Part shown: piece by piece, positions 44,350 through 53,172 of the stretch | How the letters are laid out: each line of letters opens with the position of its first letter | Position numbering within the stretch: position 1 is the stretch's first letter | DNA from: Mycobacterium sp. PS03-16 | GTDB lineage: Bacteria > Actinomycetota > Actinomycetes > Mycobacteriales > Mycobacteriaceae | Length of the DNA stretch: 64,000 nt | Assembly: GCF_004570325.1 (NCBI RefSeq) | Contig: NZ_SPQO01000006.1 | Location: 1 to 64,000, forward strand | Direction of reading: 5' to 3' | Program-made: the position numbers and the translations under genes | Notes under the pieces: model-generated | Database searches by the model: none | Seen by the model: only the letters and a program-made list of their open reading frames with translations | What the model was told of the DNA's origin: nothing

Positions 44350-45768
44350 TCACTTGGTGTCGGTGGATGCCTCGTCGGCGTCATCGTCGGCGACGTCGTC
44401 GGCGTCTTCGGGGACCTCGAGCTCAGGGGTCTCCGCCTGCGCGTCACCGGACGGGCCGAAGAACTCGTCGGTGTCGATCTCGTTGCCGTCGGTGTCCTTG
44501 ACGGTGGCGCCGTGCACCACCGCGGCGATGGTCAGGCCGCGGCGCACGTCGGCGAACATCGCGGGCAGCTGGTTGTTCTGCTGGAGGATCTGCAACAGCT
44601 GCTGCGGCTCCAGGCCGTACTGACGCGACATCAGCACCAGCCGCTCGGTGAGGTCCTGCTGGCCCACCTGGACGTCGAGCTCATCGGCCAGCGCGTCCAT
44701 CAGCAGCTGGGTCTTGATGGCCTTCTCGGCGTTGGTGCGGTTCTCGGTGTCCCACTCCTCGCGGGTGGTGCCCTGCTCGGTGAGCTGCTGGGCGAACCGG
44801 TCCTCGTCGTGGTCGAACGGGTGGATCGCGTTGTGCAGGGAGTCGTCGACCTGGGCCTGCACGATCTTCTCGGGCAGCGGCACCTCGGTCTGCTCGAGCA
44901 GCAGCTCGAGCGCCTTGTCCCGGATCTGCTCGGCCTGCTGGACGCGCTTGACCCGGCGCACCTGCTCGATGAGGCTCTCCTTGAGCTCGTCGATGGTGTC
45001 GAACTCGCTGGCCAGCTGGGCGAACTCGTCGTCGGGCTCGGGGAGTTCGCGCTCCTTGATCGACTTCACCGTGACCGTGACCTGAGCTTCCTTACCGGCG
45101 TGCTCGCCGGCGGCCAGCGTGGTGGTGAACTCCTTGCTCTCCCCCTCCGACAGGCCGACGATCGCGTCGTCGAGTCCGTCGATGAGCTGGCCGGAGCCCA
45201 CCTCGTGGGACAGGCCCTCGGTCGTGGCCTCAGGGACGTCCTTGCCGTCGACGGTGGCCGTCAGGTCGATCGAGACGAAGTCGCCGGTCTGGGCGGGACG
45301 CTCGACGCCGGTCAGCGTGCCGAAGCGGGCGCGCAGGTTATCGAGCTCGGCGTCGACCTCGTCGTCGTCGACCGCGATCGGGTCGACGGTGATCTCCAGG
45401 GCCGACAGGTCGGGCAGGGTGATCTCGGGGCGGACGTCGACCTCGGCGGTGAAGACCAGGTCCTCGCCGTATTCCTTCTTGGTGATCTCGATCTCGGGCT
45501 GGCCGAGCGGCTGCACCTCCGAGCTCGTCACGGCCTCGGTGTAGCGGCCGGGGACGGCCTCGCCGACGACCTGGTCGAGCATGGCCTCACGGCCGACCCG
45601 GGCCTCGAGCAGCTTGCGCGGCGCCTTACCGGGCCGGAAGCCGGGCAGCCGGACCTGCTTGGCGAGCTCCTTGAACGCCCTGTCGAAGTCGGGCTCGAGT
45701 TCTGTGAAGGGCACCTCCACGTTGATGCGCACCCGGGTGGGGCTCAACTTCTCGACGGTGCTCTTCAC
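44350..45768 (-). CDS. tig: Trigger factor
   Basis: Ribosome-associated chaperone and peptidyl-prolyl isomerase. The 472-residue protein has the N-terminal ribosome-binding signature [15 protein letters not shown], a central FKBP-like PPIase domain ([17 protein letters not shown] to [15 protein letters not shown]) and the helical C-terminal arms ([20 protein letters not shown] onward), ending in an Asp/Glu-rich tail. I start at GTG 45766-45768 ([20 protein letters not shown]), as GAGGAG precedes it at proper spacing and the family begins there; a GTG three codons upstream is possible. The order clpP1-tig-tRNA is conserved. Confidence 0.95.
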   Translation of the reverse strand: MKSTVEKLSPTRVRINVEVPFTELEPDFDRAFKELAKQVRLPGFRPGKAPRKLLEARVGREAMLDQVVGEAVPGRYTEAVTSSEVQPLGQPEIEITKKEYGEDLVFTAEVDVRPEITLPDLSALEITVDPIAVDDDEVDAELDNLRARFGTLTGVERPAQTGDFVSIDLTATVDGKDVPEATTEGLSHEVGSGQLIDGLDDAIVGLSEGESKEFTTTLAAGEHAGKEAQVTVTVKSIKERELPEPDDEFAQLASEFDTIDELKESLIEQVRRVKRVQQAEQIRDKALELLLEQTEVPLPEKIVQAQVDDSLHNAIHPFDHDEDRFAQQLTEQGTTREEWDTENRTNAEKAIKTQLLMDALADELDVQVGQQDLTERLVLMSRQYGLEPQQLLQILQQNNQLPAMFADVRRGLTIAAVVHGATVKDTDGNEIDTDEFFGPSGDAQAETPELEVPEDADDVADDDADEASTDTK

Positions 45769-45816
45769 TGCGGTCACTCCTCATGTGTGGGTATTCGGTG
45801 GTGCGGTTGCGTGTTG

Positions 45817-45890
45817 TCGGGGTGACAGGATTTGAACCTGCGGCCTTCCGCTCCCAAAGCGGATGCGCTACCAAGCTGCGCTACACCCCG
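45817..45890 (-). tRNA. tRNA-Pro (anticodon TGG)
   Basis: Read on the minus strand, the acceptor stem is CGGGGTG/CACCCCG with discriminator A. The anticodon arm is TCCGC-TTTGGGA-GCGGA with anticodon TGG, and the T-arm contains GGTTCAAATCC. No CCA is encoded. A proline tRNA next to tig matches M. tuberculosis proU. Confidence 0.95.
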
Positions 45891-46028
45891 CGCACGTCGC
45901 GGTCCGCGCTGCGCTCGCACGCGTCGCTGACCACGCGAGATACTACGGCTTCCACGCGTGGGCTCTGCGCGCGAGGCGACCAATTGGCTTTGATCCGGTG
46001 CGCGCCGGTACGATCTGCTGCGCAACAT

Positions 46029-46102
46029 GCGGGCGTAGCTCAATGGTAGAGCCCTAGTCTTCCAAACTAGCTACGCGGGTTCGATTCCCGTCGCCCGCTC
46101 CA
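46029..46102 (+). tRNA. tRNA-Gly (anticodon TCC), with encoded CCA
   Basis: Acceptor stem GCGGGCG/CGCCCGC, discriminator T and encoded CCA at 46100-46102. The anticodon arm is CTAGT-CTTCCAA-ACTAG (anticodon TCC) and the T-arm holds GGTTCGATTCC. A hairpin CTACC/GGTAG with inner GGG-GTAA-CCC at 46107-46127 follows as a likely terminator. The 3' part is duplicated at 47343-47422. Confidence 0.95.
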
Positions 46103-46130
46103 CCGGCTACCAGGGGTAACCCGGTAGCAC
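46051..46130 (+). repeat. 80-bp direct repeat, left copy (tRNA-Gly 3' end plus terminator hairpin)
   Basis: Matches 47343-47422 at 78 of 80 positions (differences at 46056 and 46110). This copy is part of the intact tRNA. It looks like an attachment-site duplication from integration into the tRNA-Gly gene. Confidence 0.75.
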
Positions 46131-46234
46131 AAGCGTTCGACTCGCCCGGCGGTCCCTTAACGGTCCCTTGCGCCTGCTTGTCGCAGCGCAGTGCCATACT
46201 CCACGCGAATGACGAGTCGGAGGGGTTCTGCGGG

Positions 46235-46378
46235 ATGTTGGACTGGCTGAAAGATGGCCTGACCATCGCCGACTCTGGCTTCGCCGTGCTGGGCGGCCTG
46301 ATTCTTGCTGCCGGATACAGCATTAGGCCTCTGCGGCGACGGTGGCAACGCAGGCCTTCGCAGGTACATAAGCAGTAG
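46235..46378 (+). CDS. Small membrane protein, 47 residues
   Basis: ATG preceded by GGAGGGG. The product MLDWLKDGLTIADSGFAVLG continues into one hydrophobic segment and then a very basic tail (RPLRRRWQRRPSQVHKQ). I do not recognise a family. It lies inside the interval bounded by the tRNA-Gly duplication and may be cargo of the lost element. Confidence 0.45.
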   Translation: MLDWLKDGLTIADSGFAVLGGLILAAGYSIRPLRRRWQRRPSQVHKQ

Positions 46379-46649
46379 GCCGAAAAACTCGACCAAGTTG
46401 GCCTCGGTCGACCCCTGGAAACGATCGAAGCGGTGCTGGGATCACCTCACCTTCTCAACCGGTGGAACACGCCAGAAGGTCGGGGTGAAGAACGGATCTA
46501 CCGATTGCCAGGTGCCTGAGTGGTGCTGCACCCACGTGAGGACGCAGTGGCGGCCTACTCAATCACCATCACTGACGACGACGCCGCGACGAAAGCCCCG
46601 TCGAGCTGATTCATCCGCCCCGATAGCGGCTCTACCAGCGGTTCCACAG

Positions 46650-46714
46650 TGCCCCGAGTCGGACTCGAACCGACACTGGGCGGATTTTAAAGTCCGCTGC
46701 CTCAGCTCGGAGCC
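46650..46714 (-). pseudogene. tRNA-like sequence lacking a D-arm
   Basis: On the minus strand an acceptor pair GCTCCGAG/CTCGGGGC, a 5-bp anticodon stem GCGGA/TCCGC with an 8-base loop CTTTAAAA, and a perfect T-arm (GTCGG-TTCGAGT-CCGAC) are visible. Only 8 bases separate the acceptor and anticodon stems, so there is no D-arm, and no CCA follows the 3' end. It is probably a degenerate tRNA or attachment-site relic; amino acid identity is uncertain. Confidence 0.55.
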
Positions 46715-46721
46715 CGACGCG

Positions 46722-47126
46722 TTACAGAGGTCTGCGCGCAGAGCCCGCATTCGTCAGCAGCAAGGCTGCCTCGTTGTAGGGAAACGCTCGGTAGAGCAGC
46801 CGGGAACGCGGTATGACGAGGGCCGCGGCCTCGGCCTTGCTCACCACCCGTGGGTTGACGAGCGCGACAGCCCGTCCACGCTTGCGCAGCACCGTCGGTC
46901 CGCCGGCCAGCACGTTCTTCAACCAGTCCGTATGCAGACCGTAGCCAATGAGGATGGCGTAGCCATCATGGGTCTCGAATACCAAAAGGGGCGTTCGATA
47001 TCGCTTACCCGACTTCCGCCCGACGTGCTCGAGCCTCCCGAGGCTCGGAAGCCACGGTGAGATCGTGCGAGCCGCCGGATTGGTGACTCGCTTGTTGAAC
47101 TCTGCGATTCGTCGAGGCACGCGCAT
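46722..47126 (-). CDS. Deazaflavin (F420)-dependent nitroreductase family protein
   Basis: A 134-residue protein of the Ddn/DUF385 split-beta-barrel family, which uses coenzyme F420H2 in mycobacteria. Motifs include LEHVGRKSGKRYRTPLLVFE, YAILIGYGLHTDWLKNVLAG and the C-terminal RSRLLYRAFPYNEAALLL. The ATG at 47124-47126 is 6 nt after TAGACT, so the message is probably leaderless. The gene lies within the 1.2-kb segment between the two tRNA-Gly repeat copies and may have come with the integrated element, although the family is common in mycobacterial chromosomes. Confidence 0.85.
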   Translation of the reverse strand: MRVPRRIAEFNKRVTNPAARTISPWLPSLGRLEHVGRKSGKRYRTPLLVFETHDGYAILIGYGLHTDWLKNVLAGGPTVLRKRGRAVALVNPRVVSKAEAAALVIPRSRLLYRAFPYNEAALLLTNAGSARRPL

Positions 47127-47132
47127 TCTCGG

Positions 47133-47138
47133 AGTCTA
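47133..47138 (-). promoter_or_regulatory. -10 element TAGACT of a leaderless nitroreductase-like gene
   Basis: TAGACT, six bases, then the ATG at 47126. Confidence 0.6.
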
Positions 47139-47521
47139 AGTATTGGTCGAAATGAGTGACTGCTGCAGAGCCAAACACTCCGCGCGGTCCCGTTCTGGTC
47201 CCGTAGACACGGCCGAACGGCACCCATACCGACGGCGGACCGTAAACGATCCGGATCCGTACTCAAAACCTGCTCAAGGCCGGTTTTCGCCGCCGGTTCA
47301 CGTCCGCTACCAGCACAGTTCCGAACCCGTGTTCGATGCATCGCCCTGGTCTTCCAAACTAGCTACGCGGGTTCGATTCCCGTCGCCCGCTCCACCGGCT
47401 ATCAGGGGTAACCCGGTAGCACGCTTGTTCGAACGATTCGGAAACCTTGCCAATACCCCCGACTGTGCCGGGGCGGTGGCGCGTACCGAGTGGGCTCGTG
47501 GTGGATCCTCCCGGTCGGGGG
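47139..47521. other. Gene-free region containing the right copy of the tRNA-Gly repeat
   Basis: The 383-base gap between the nitroreductase-like gene and the MOSC fusion gene holds the 80-bp repeat copy at 47343-47422 and no supported reading frame. The rest shows nothing I can name. Confidence 0.5.
47343..47422 (+). repeat. 80-bp direct repeat, right copy (truncated tRNA-Gly 3' fragment)
   Basis: Copy of 46051-46130 with two differences. It begins inside the anticodon-arm region and lacks the first 22 bases of the tRNA, so it is not a functional tRNA. The change at 47402 keeps the terminator stem paired (G-U). Confidence 0.75.
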
Positions 47522-49276
47522 TCACAGGTCGAGCACCACCGGTTCGACGGGGCGGCTGCAGCAGATCAGCACGTTGCCCGCGGCGGGTGGTTCCAGCGGT
47601 TCGGGGTCGTAGCTGACCGCGCCGCTGAGCAGCGCGGTCTCACAGTTGTGGCACACCCCCGTCCGGCAGGACCACCGTGTCGGCACGTCACACGCCTCGG
47701 CGAGTTCGAGCAGGCTCGGGTAGGCCGACCCGAACGGCGCGATCACCGCGCTCCGCGCGAACGACACCTCCGGTCCTGTGCCGGGCGGCCCCTGGGGCGG
47801 ATGCGGCGCCTTGCCGGTGCGTGCCGCGATGCCGGGCGTCAGGGCGGCGCCCGCACCGAAGGTCTCGACGTGCACGCGCGACGGTGCGTAACCGGCGTCG
47901 ACCAGCGCGTTGCTCATCTGCCGCATGAAGCTGTCCGGGCCGCACAGGTACGCCTCCGCGTCGCGCGGAACGCCGAGTGCGTCGATGACGTCGGGGCCGA
48001 TTCGCCCCGCGGCGGTGTAGTCGGCGCCTTCGAGGTCCTCGAGACGGGGCCTGCTGTAGCGGACGTGCCAGTGACCGTGAACGAGTTGATCGACCAGAGC
48101 GCGGCTTTCGACGGCGAAGGGGTGTTCGGATCCGTCGCGGGCGCCGTGCACCCACCACACCTCGCGGGTCGACCGCTCGCCGACCAGCGCGTGCAGCATC
48201 GCCAGCACCGGTGTCACGCCGACACCGGCGGACAACAACAGGATGGGGTGGTCGCCGGCGCCGAGGTAGAACACCCCACGCGGTGCGGAGACGTCGAGGT
48301 GTTGGCCGGCGCGGACGTGCTCACGGATGAAAGTGCTGCCCAGTCCGTGCGGTTCGACCTTGACGCCGATGCGGTAGGACGAGGCACCGGGCTGGTTCGA
48401 CAGCGAGTAGGTGCGAATCATCGGCGCCGCGCCCGGGGCGGTCGACAACCGCAGCGCGACGGACTGGCCGGGCAGCCACTCGGGCAGGGCTGCGCCATCG
48501 GGGTCGGCGAGGGTCAACGCCACGACGCTGCGGCTTTCGTCGTGCACCTCGGTGACGGCCATCCGCCGGAACCCGGCCCACGCCGGTGGCGGCACCTTCG
48601 CGGCCTCGGTGAGCCCGGCGTTGCCCTCGCCGTCGCCGTGTGCGACGAGGCTTTCCAGCGACGCCCTCCATCCCGGGCTGAGCGCGTCGATCCGCAGGGC
48701 GCGTTCCAGCGCGTCGCGCGGATGGCCCGGCAGGTAGAGCAGCGCGTCGATCTCGGCGACGGTGACGTGTTCGGGCCCGTCGCTGATTTTGTCGATCGAC
48801 CGGCCGGCCTCGACGAGCCCTTGCTCGATGACACGGCAGTAGAAGCCCGGCCGGCGGTGGGACACCAGCAGCGCGGCCATCCGCGGCTCGCCCAACCGGA
48901 GTCCGACGCGGTAGCAGGTGACCCGTGGCTGCGTGACCTCCAGTACCGCGCCGCCGATCCGGTAGCGGTCACCGATGCACACCTCGTCGTCGGGGAGGCC
49001 GTCGACGGTGAAGTTCTCGCCGAAGTGGCCGGGCCGCAGATCGTCGCGGCCGAGTATGCGGGCCCAATGACGGTACGAGTCGAGTTGGTAGACCAGCACC
49101 GCGCGCTGTTCGCCACCGTGACCGCCCAGATCGCCTTGGCCGTCGCCGTCGATGTTGAGCCGGCCGGCCATGCGCGGGCCGTCGACCGGAGCCTTCCACG
49201 CCCCGGTGAAGACAGTGCGCCCCAGCCAGGCAACGTCTTTGGGCAGGCCCACGTTGACGGAAACGAGCGTCGCCAC
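47522..49276 (-). CDS. MOSC domain-flavin reductase-[2Fe-2S] ferredoxin fusion
   Basis: A 584-residue three-part oxidoreductase. Residues 1-220 are a MOSC domain (LVSVNVGLPKDVAW, GHFGENFTVDGLPDDEV, VTQPRVTCYRVGLRL with the conserved Cys). Residues about 235-470 are an FNR-like FAD/NAD domain (RTYSLSNQPGASSYRIGVKV, LLLSAGVGVTPVLAMLHAL). The C-terminus is a plant-type ferredoxin (C-x4-C-x2-C in WSCRTGVCHNCETALL, last Cys in VLICCSRPV). This is the architecture of MOSC/flavin-reductase proteins with YiiM-like Mo-cofactor detoxification roles; the substrate is unknown. The start at GTG 49274-49276 is favoured by GGAGG 5 nt upstream. Confidence 0.88.
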   Translation of the reverse strand: MATLVSVNVGLPKDVAWLGRTVFTGAWKAPVDGPRMAGRLNIDGDGQGDLGGHGGEQRAVLVYQLDSYRHWARILGRDDLRPGHFGENFTVDGLPDDEVCIGDRYRIGGAVLEVTQPRVTCYRVGLRLGEPRMAALLVSHRRPGFYCRVIEQGLVEAGRSIDKISDGPEHVTVAEIDALLYLPGHPRDALERALRIDALSPGWRASLESLVAHGDGEGNAGLTEAAKVPPPAWAGFRRMAVTEVHDESRSVVALTLADPDGAALPEWLPGQSVALRLSTAPGAAPMIRTYSLSNQPGASSYRIGVKVEPHGLGSTFIREHVRAGQHLDVSAPRGVFYLGAGDHPILLLSAGVGVTPVLAMLHALVGERSTREVWWVHGARDGSEHPFAVESRALVDQLVHGHWHVRYSRPRLEDLEGADYTAAGRIGPDVIDALGVPRDAEAYLCGPDSFMRQMSNALVDAGYAPSRVHVETFGAGAALTPGIAARTGKAPHPPQGPPGTGPEVSFARSAVIAPFGSAYPSLLELAEACDVPTRWSCRTGVCHNCETALLSGAVSYDPEPLEPPAAGNVLICCSRPVEPVVLDL

Positions 49277-49464
49277 AGGCGCCTCCGAAATATCGTCGAT
49301 GTAGCCGACCCGCGCGCGAACGTCTGTCCACAGCTGACTTTCGGGGACCGCCACGTCTCCGCGGTGCTTCATCACCCGTGTATCACGTCCCGTGGGTCCG
49401 GCACGGCGTAATTCCCGCTCGTTAAGGAAATCTGCTCCCGTCGCACCCGGAGAGTGAGGCCGGC

Positions 49465-50337
49465 TCAGCGTTCGGCCAGTGCCGACCACTCGATCGGGGA
49501 TGCCGCCACGGCACGCCCGGTGGGCCGGATGTAGAGGTCGCGGTAGTAGCTCGGTCCGACCTGTTCCACCAGCCGCCAGCCGTATTCGGCAAGCAGTTCA
49601 CCGACTCTCTCCGGCACCATTCCCGACTTCCACACCTGACGGCGGCTCCGAAACCGGCGGTACACCGGCTCGGCGCCGTAGAGCTCGGCGCCGTCGATGA
49701 AGTCCTGTCGGATGTAGGTGAAGACCAGCTTGCTACCGGGCGCGGCCGAGCTGAGTTGCGCGAGCGTGGCGCGCACCGCCTCGGGGGTGAGGTACTGGGT
49801 GACATCTTCCCAGATGAAGAACGTGCGCTGGGTGTTGCGGTATCCGGCCGACTCGAGCTTCCCGATCAGGTCGTCGGTCTCGAAGTCGACGGGAACCAGG
49901 CGCACCGAGGCCGGGATGCCGCCGAGCACCCGCTCGACGACCTCGGCCTTGCGGTCGATGTTGAGCTGCTGGTCCACCTCGAACACCGGCAGGTCGCTGT
50001 GCCGGGCGATACGGCAGGCACGGGTGTCCAAACCCGCGCCGAGGATCACCACCGCATCGGTCTCGTTCAGCGGATCCGAGAGCCGCTCGTCGATGAAGCG
50101 TTTCCGGCACGCGATGCTGGCCCATAGTCCCGGCCCCGACCGGTCGGAGGACGCCAGAGCGGCCTTGCGCACCGCGTCCACCCGCATCAGCCCGACCACG
50201 AGGCGCAGCCGGGCGGGCAGGAAGGATTCGGCGAGGTCGTCGTCGACCAGCCGGCGGTCCGGCGCCTCATGATGCTCGATGGCCGCGAGTGCCATGGGCC
50301 CGAGTGCCGTCTGCGCGGCAGGGTTGCGGTTGCTCAT
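49465..50337 (-). CDS. Class I SAM-dependent methyltransferase (TIGR00027/LCMT-like)
   Basis: A 290-residue methyltransferase of the family greatly expanded in mycobacteria (the S-adenosylmethionine-dependent Rv0146/Rv0726c type). The SAM-binding motif is AVVILGAGLDTRACRIA near residue 95, followed by VFEVDQQLNIDRKAEVV with the acidic ribose-binding residue, and FIWEDVTQYLTPEAVRATL. Substrates of this family are unknown. It lies upstream of and divergent from the large beta-helix gene. Confidence 0.88.
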   Translation of the reverse strand: MSNRNPAAQTALGPMALAAIEHHEAPDRRLVDDDLAESFLPARLRLVVGLMRVDAVRKAALASSDRSGPGLWASIACRKRFIDERLSDPLNETDAVVILGAGLDTRACRIARHSDLPVFEVDQQLNIDRKAEVVERVLGGIPASVRLVPVDFETDDLIGKLESAGYRNTQRTFFIWEDVTQYLTPEAVRATLAQLSSAAPGSKLVFTYIRQDFIDGAELYGAEPVYRRFRSRRQVWKSGMVPERVGELLAEYGWRLVEQVGPSYYRDLYIRPTGRAVAASPIEWSALAER

Positions 50338-50568
50338 TCGCGTTGCCCGTCGCCGTACTGACCCATGGGCACCGACCCTACGACCGCGGCCGGCTCATCG
50401 GCCGTTCCCTCGCCCATGCTCGGGCGAACTCTTCGACATCCCGGTAGTGAGAACATCGTCGATTCCGCGCGCGGTGACCTTCCATCCCCATCACGCGTCG
50501 GGGGGTGAGAGATAAGCGCCCTTCCCACGTCGAGCAAGTTTGCTCTTTCAAAGATGTGTCGCCGCAGC

Positions 50569-50574
50569 TACCCT
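50569..50574 (+). promoter_or_regulatory. -10 element TACCCT of the large beta-helix gene
   Basis: TACCCT in the 285-base gap would give a leader of about 42 nt containing the GGGGGGA ribosome-binding site. No other gene is seen in this gap. Confidence 0.45.
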
Positions 50575-50622
50575 GTCTCAGGACACTCGTTGACGCGAGT
50601 GACAATTGGGGGGATTTCACTG

Positions 50623-53172
50623 GTGGGTACTCGAGCATGCCGCATGAGCGGCGCGGCGCTGGCCGTCGGGGTCGGGCTGCTCCTGTCGCCGGGCGTCGCG
50701 GCAGCAACCCCCGCCGCCGACTCGCCGGACACCGGCGTATCCGCCGACGCCGGCCCGTCGGCCGGCCCGCAGACCACCGAAGAGACCGGTGCCGACGCAG
50801 CCGACGACAGCGACGACGAGGCCGACGGCGAACCCGACGAGACCGACGACGGGGATGAGGCGCTCGGCGATGCCGACCCAGGCGACGACCCGTCGGACAA
50901 TGATGTCGAACCGCCAGCCGAAACCGCCGACGACGAATTCGACCATCACGGCACGGACGACGAGGCGAAACAACCCCCTGCCGAGGACGAGCCTGCCGAC
51001 GAACCGGTCGAAGAGGACCGGAGCCTCGTCGATATCCCGACAGACGACGTCGTCGAGGAGCCCGCCGCACCCGTCATCGAAGAGCCCGCGGCTGACCTCC
51101 CCGCGCCGACGCCGCAGATCGACCTCGAGGCGCCGACACCGGCGTCGGCACCCGCCGAGATGCCCGCGGCACCTCAAGCCTTCGTCGAGAAGCTGGGCAG
51201 TGCCTTCGGTTTGGGCGACACTCCGGCACCGGTCGAGTCACCGGTGTTGTGGACCCTGCTGGCATGGGCGCGCCGCCAGTTCGTCGGCACCACGGCGGCG
51301 ACCACGGCCGTGCGCTCGTCGGCATCGGCCACGTCGTCGACCTCGACACCGATAACGACGATCAACGTCAAGGACTACGGCGCGGTGGGTGACGGCATCA
51401 CCGACGATTCGGCCGCCATCAAGGCCGCCGAGGCGGCGCTCACGTCGGGTCAGCGCCTCTACTTCCCCGAAGGCACCTACCGCTTCGCACAGCAGCACCC
51501 GGCCGGCCACGCCGCGATCCGGCTCGCCGGCCTGTCGGACGTGACGGTGGAGTTCGCGCCGGGCGCCCGGCTGCTGATGGACAATCTCGACGCCGCCGGG
51601 CACGGCACGAGCCACGGCATCCGCATCGAAGGCGCTGCCTCCCATGTGACCATCCTCAACGCCACCGTCGAATGGAAGACCCGGCCGTCAGCGCGCAGCT
51701 TCGGTGACGGATTCTCGATCCTGGGGTGGCCGTCGGACAGCCCTCCCCCGCCGGGCTGGACCGGATCGACGGGAACGGTGTCGAACGTCTCGCTGGTCAA
51801 CGCCCGGGTGGTCAACGCCCCTCAGACCGGGGCGGTGTTCATGGGCGCCTCCGACGTGACCGTCACGAACTTCACCGCGGTCGGCACGCTGGGTGACGGT
51901 CTGCACTTCAACGCGAACCGACGCGTCACCGTCGACGGCCTGCTCGCACAGAACACCGGTGACGACGGCCTGGCGTTCGTCACCTACTACGACCCGACGC
52001 AACCCTGGACATACGGGCCCGGAGACGGCCCGTTCAACCAGTCGGGACTGGGCGAGTGGAACAACGGTGGCTCCGTGGCCTCCCACATCACTGTGACGGG
52101 CGGTGCCGCCAGCGGTGTGCGGGTGCAGGGCGGCTATGACATCACGATCACCGACGTCACCGTGACCGGTAAGGAGTTCGGCCTTCAGGTCAACTCCGCC
52201 AAGGCCTCCGGTCCGGGCGACTGGACCAGCCTCGCGTCTCGCGACGTCCGCATCTCCGACGTCACCATCAGCGGAACTCAGACCGGGATCGTCCTCGCCA
52301 CCAACAACATCGACGGCACCGAACCCGCCATGTGGTGGGACTTCGCAGGGCTGACGATCAGCGATGTCACCATTTACAACTCCCGCAACTGGTCGCTCGC
52401 CGTCGAGACACCCGCGACCACCACCAGTAGATTCGCCGGCGTCACCCTGCGCAACATCCACGCCGAGGTCGACGCCGACGTCGGGCCGCTCGGTGGCGGC
52501 AACGGCGGCATGCTGTTCGCGTCGCTGCGGGACTCGGTCATCGACAACGTGCGTCTGGTGTCGGTGCACGCCAGCGACATCAATGTCCTCGGCGCATCGC
52601 AGATCCGCAGTCAGTACAGCGTCGCGGATCTGCCGTCGTCGAATCTGACGATCGACGGCCTCGTTCTCGAGGGTCCGGGCCGAATCCTGATCCAGGACAT
52701 CGCCGGCCTCGACGTCGGCGATATCGCCTCCTACGGTGCGCACGGCGCCGCCGTCGAGATTTACCGGGTGAGCAGTGCCTCCTTCGACACGATCGGGGCC
52801 CACCTCGCCGGTCGTGGCGCCGGTGCGGGCTGGGGCGTGCGACTGCTGCAGGTCCACGACCTCGACGTCGCGAACATCGAGGTGACCACCGACGACCACA
52901 TCGGATCCTCTTGGTGGGCGGTCGAACTGGGCGGCGGCAATCCCGAGCAGGACATCGCCGGCGAGGGCGTGCGCATCGAGAACGTCACTTACGTCAGCGG
53001 GCGCGACGCGGCCGGCTCGGACATCGTGATCCAGGGTGGGCCGTACGGCCCGGTGGACTGGTACATCAACGCGACCTGGCTGCATCAGGGAGAGGCGTCA
53101 CCGCAGTGGCGCACGGGCGCGTGGGGCGACACGGCTCCCGCCGCTCACATCCTCAACAACCCGGATTCCTGA
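50623..53172 (+). CDS. Large secreted pectate-lyase-like beta-helix protein with acidic linker
   Basis: An 849-residue exported protein. A signal peptide (ALAVGVGLLLSPGVAAATPA) is followed by about 140 residues very rich in Asp, Glu and Pro. A hydrophobic amphipathic segment (SPVLWTLLAWARRQFVG) comes next, then a right-handed parallel beta-helix of the Pectate_lyase_3 type from about residue 245 (INVKDYGAVGDGITDDSAAI, LYFPEGTYRFAQQ, LGDGLHFNANRRVTVDG, NTGDDGLAFVTYYDP). Substrate is unknown. It starts the exopolysaccharide-type locus and has a shorter lipoprotein paralogue at 58.9-60.5 kb. The GTG at 50623 has GGGGGGA upstream. The last 28 bases overlap the convergent flavoprotein gene. Confidence 0.82.
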   Translation: MGTRACRMSGAALAVGVGLLLSPGVAAATPAADSPDTGVSADAGPSAGPQTTEETGADAADDSDDEADGEPDETDDGDEALGDADPGDDPSDNDVEPPAETADDEFDHHGTDDEAKQPPAEDEPADEPVEEDRSLVDIPTDDVVEEPAAPVIEEPAADLPAPTPQIDLEAPTPASAPAEMPAAPQAFVEKLGSAFGLGDTPAPVESPVLWTLLAWARRQFVGTTAATTAVRSSASATSSTSTPITTINVKDYGAVGDGITDDSAAIKAAEAALTSGQRLYFPEGTYRFAQQHPAGHAAIRLAGLSDVTVEFAPGARLLMDNLDAAGHGTSHGIRIEGAASHVTILNATVEWKTRPSARSFGDGFSILGWPSDSPPPPGWTGSTGTVSNVSLVNARVVNAPQTGAVFMGASDVTVTNFTAVGTLGDGLHFNANRRVTVDGLLAQNTGDDGLAFVTYYDPTQPWTYGPGDGPFNQSGLGEWNNGGSVASHITVTGGAASGVRVQGGYDITITDVTVTGKEFGLQVNSAKASGPGDWTSLASRDVRISDVTISGTQTGIVLATNNIDGTEPAMWWDFAGLTISDVTIYNSRNWSLAVETPATTTSRFAGVTLRNIHAEVDADVGPLGGGNGGMLFASLRDSVIDNVRLVSVHASDINVLGASQIRSQYSVADLPSSNLTIDGLVLEGPGRILIQDIAGLDVGDIASYGAHGAAVEIYRVSSASFDTIGAHLAGRGAGAGWGVRLLQVHDLDVANIEVTTDDHIGSSWWAVELGGGNPEQDIAGEGVRIENVTYVSGRDAAGSDIVIQGGPYGPVDWYINATWLHQGEASPQWRTGAWGDTAPAAHILNNPDS

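Noticed and set aside
46650..46714. Calling the tRNA-like element a functional ochre suppressor tRNA
   Set aside because: The anticodon loop has eight bases, the D-arm is missing and no CCA follows, so identity and function cannot be claimed.
47143..47616. A 157-codon frame across the right tRNA-Gly repeat
   Set aside because: It reads through a tRNA fragment and a gene end and has no protein-like features.
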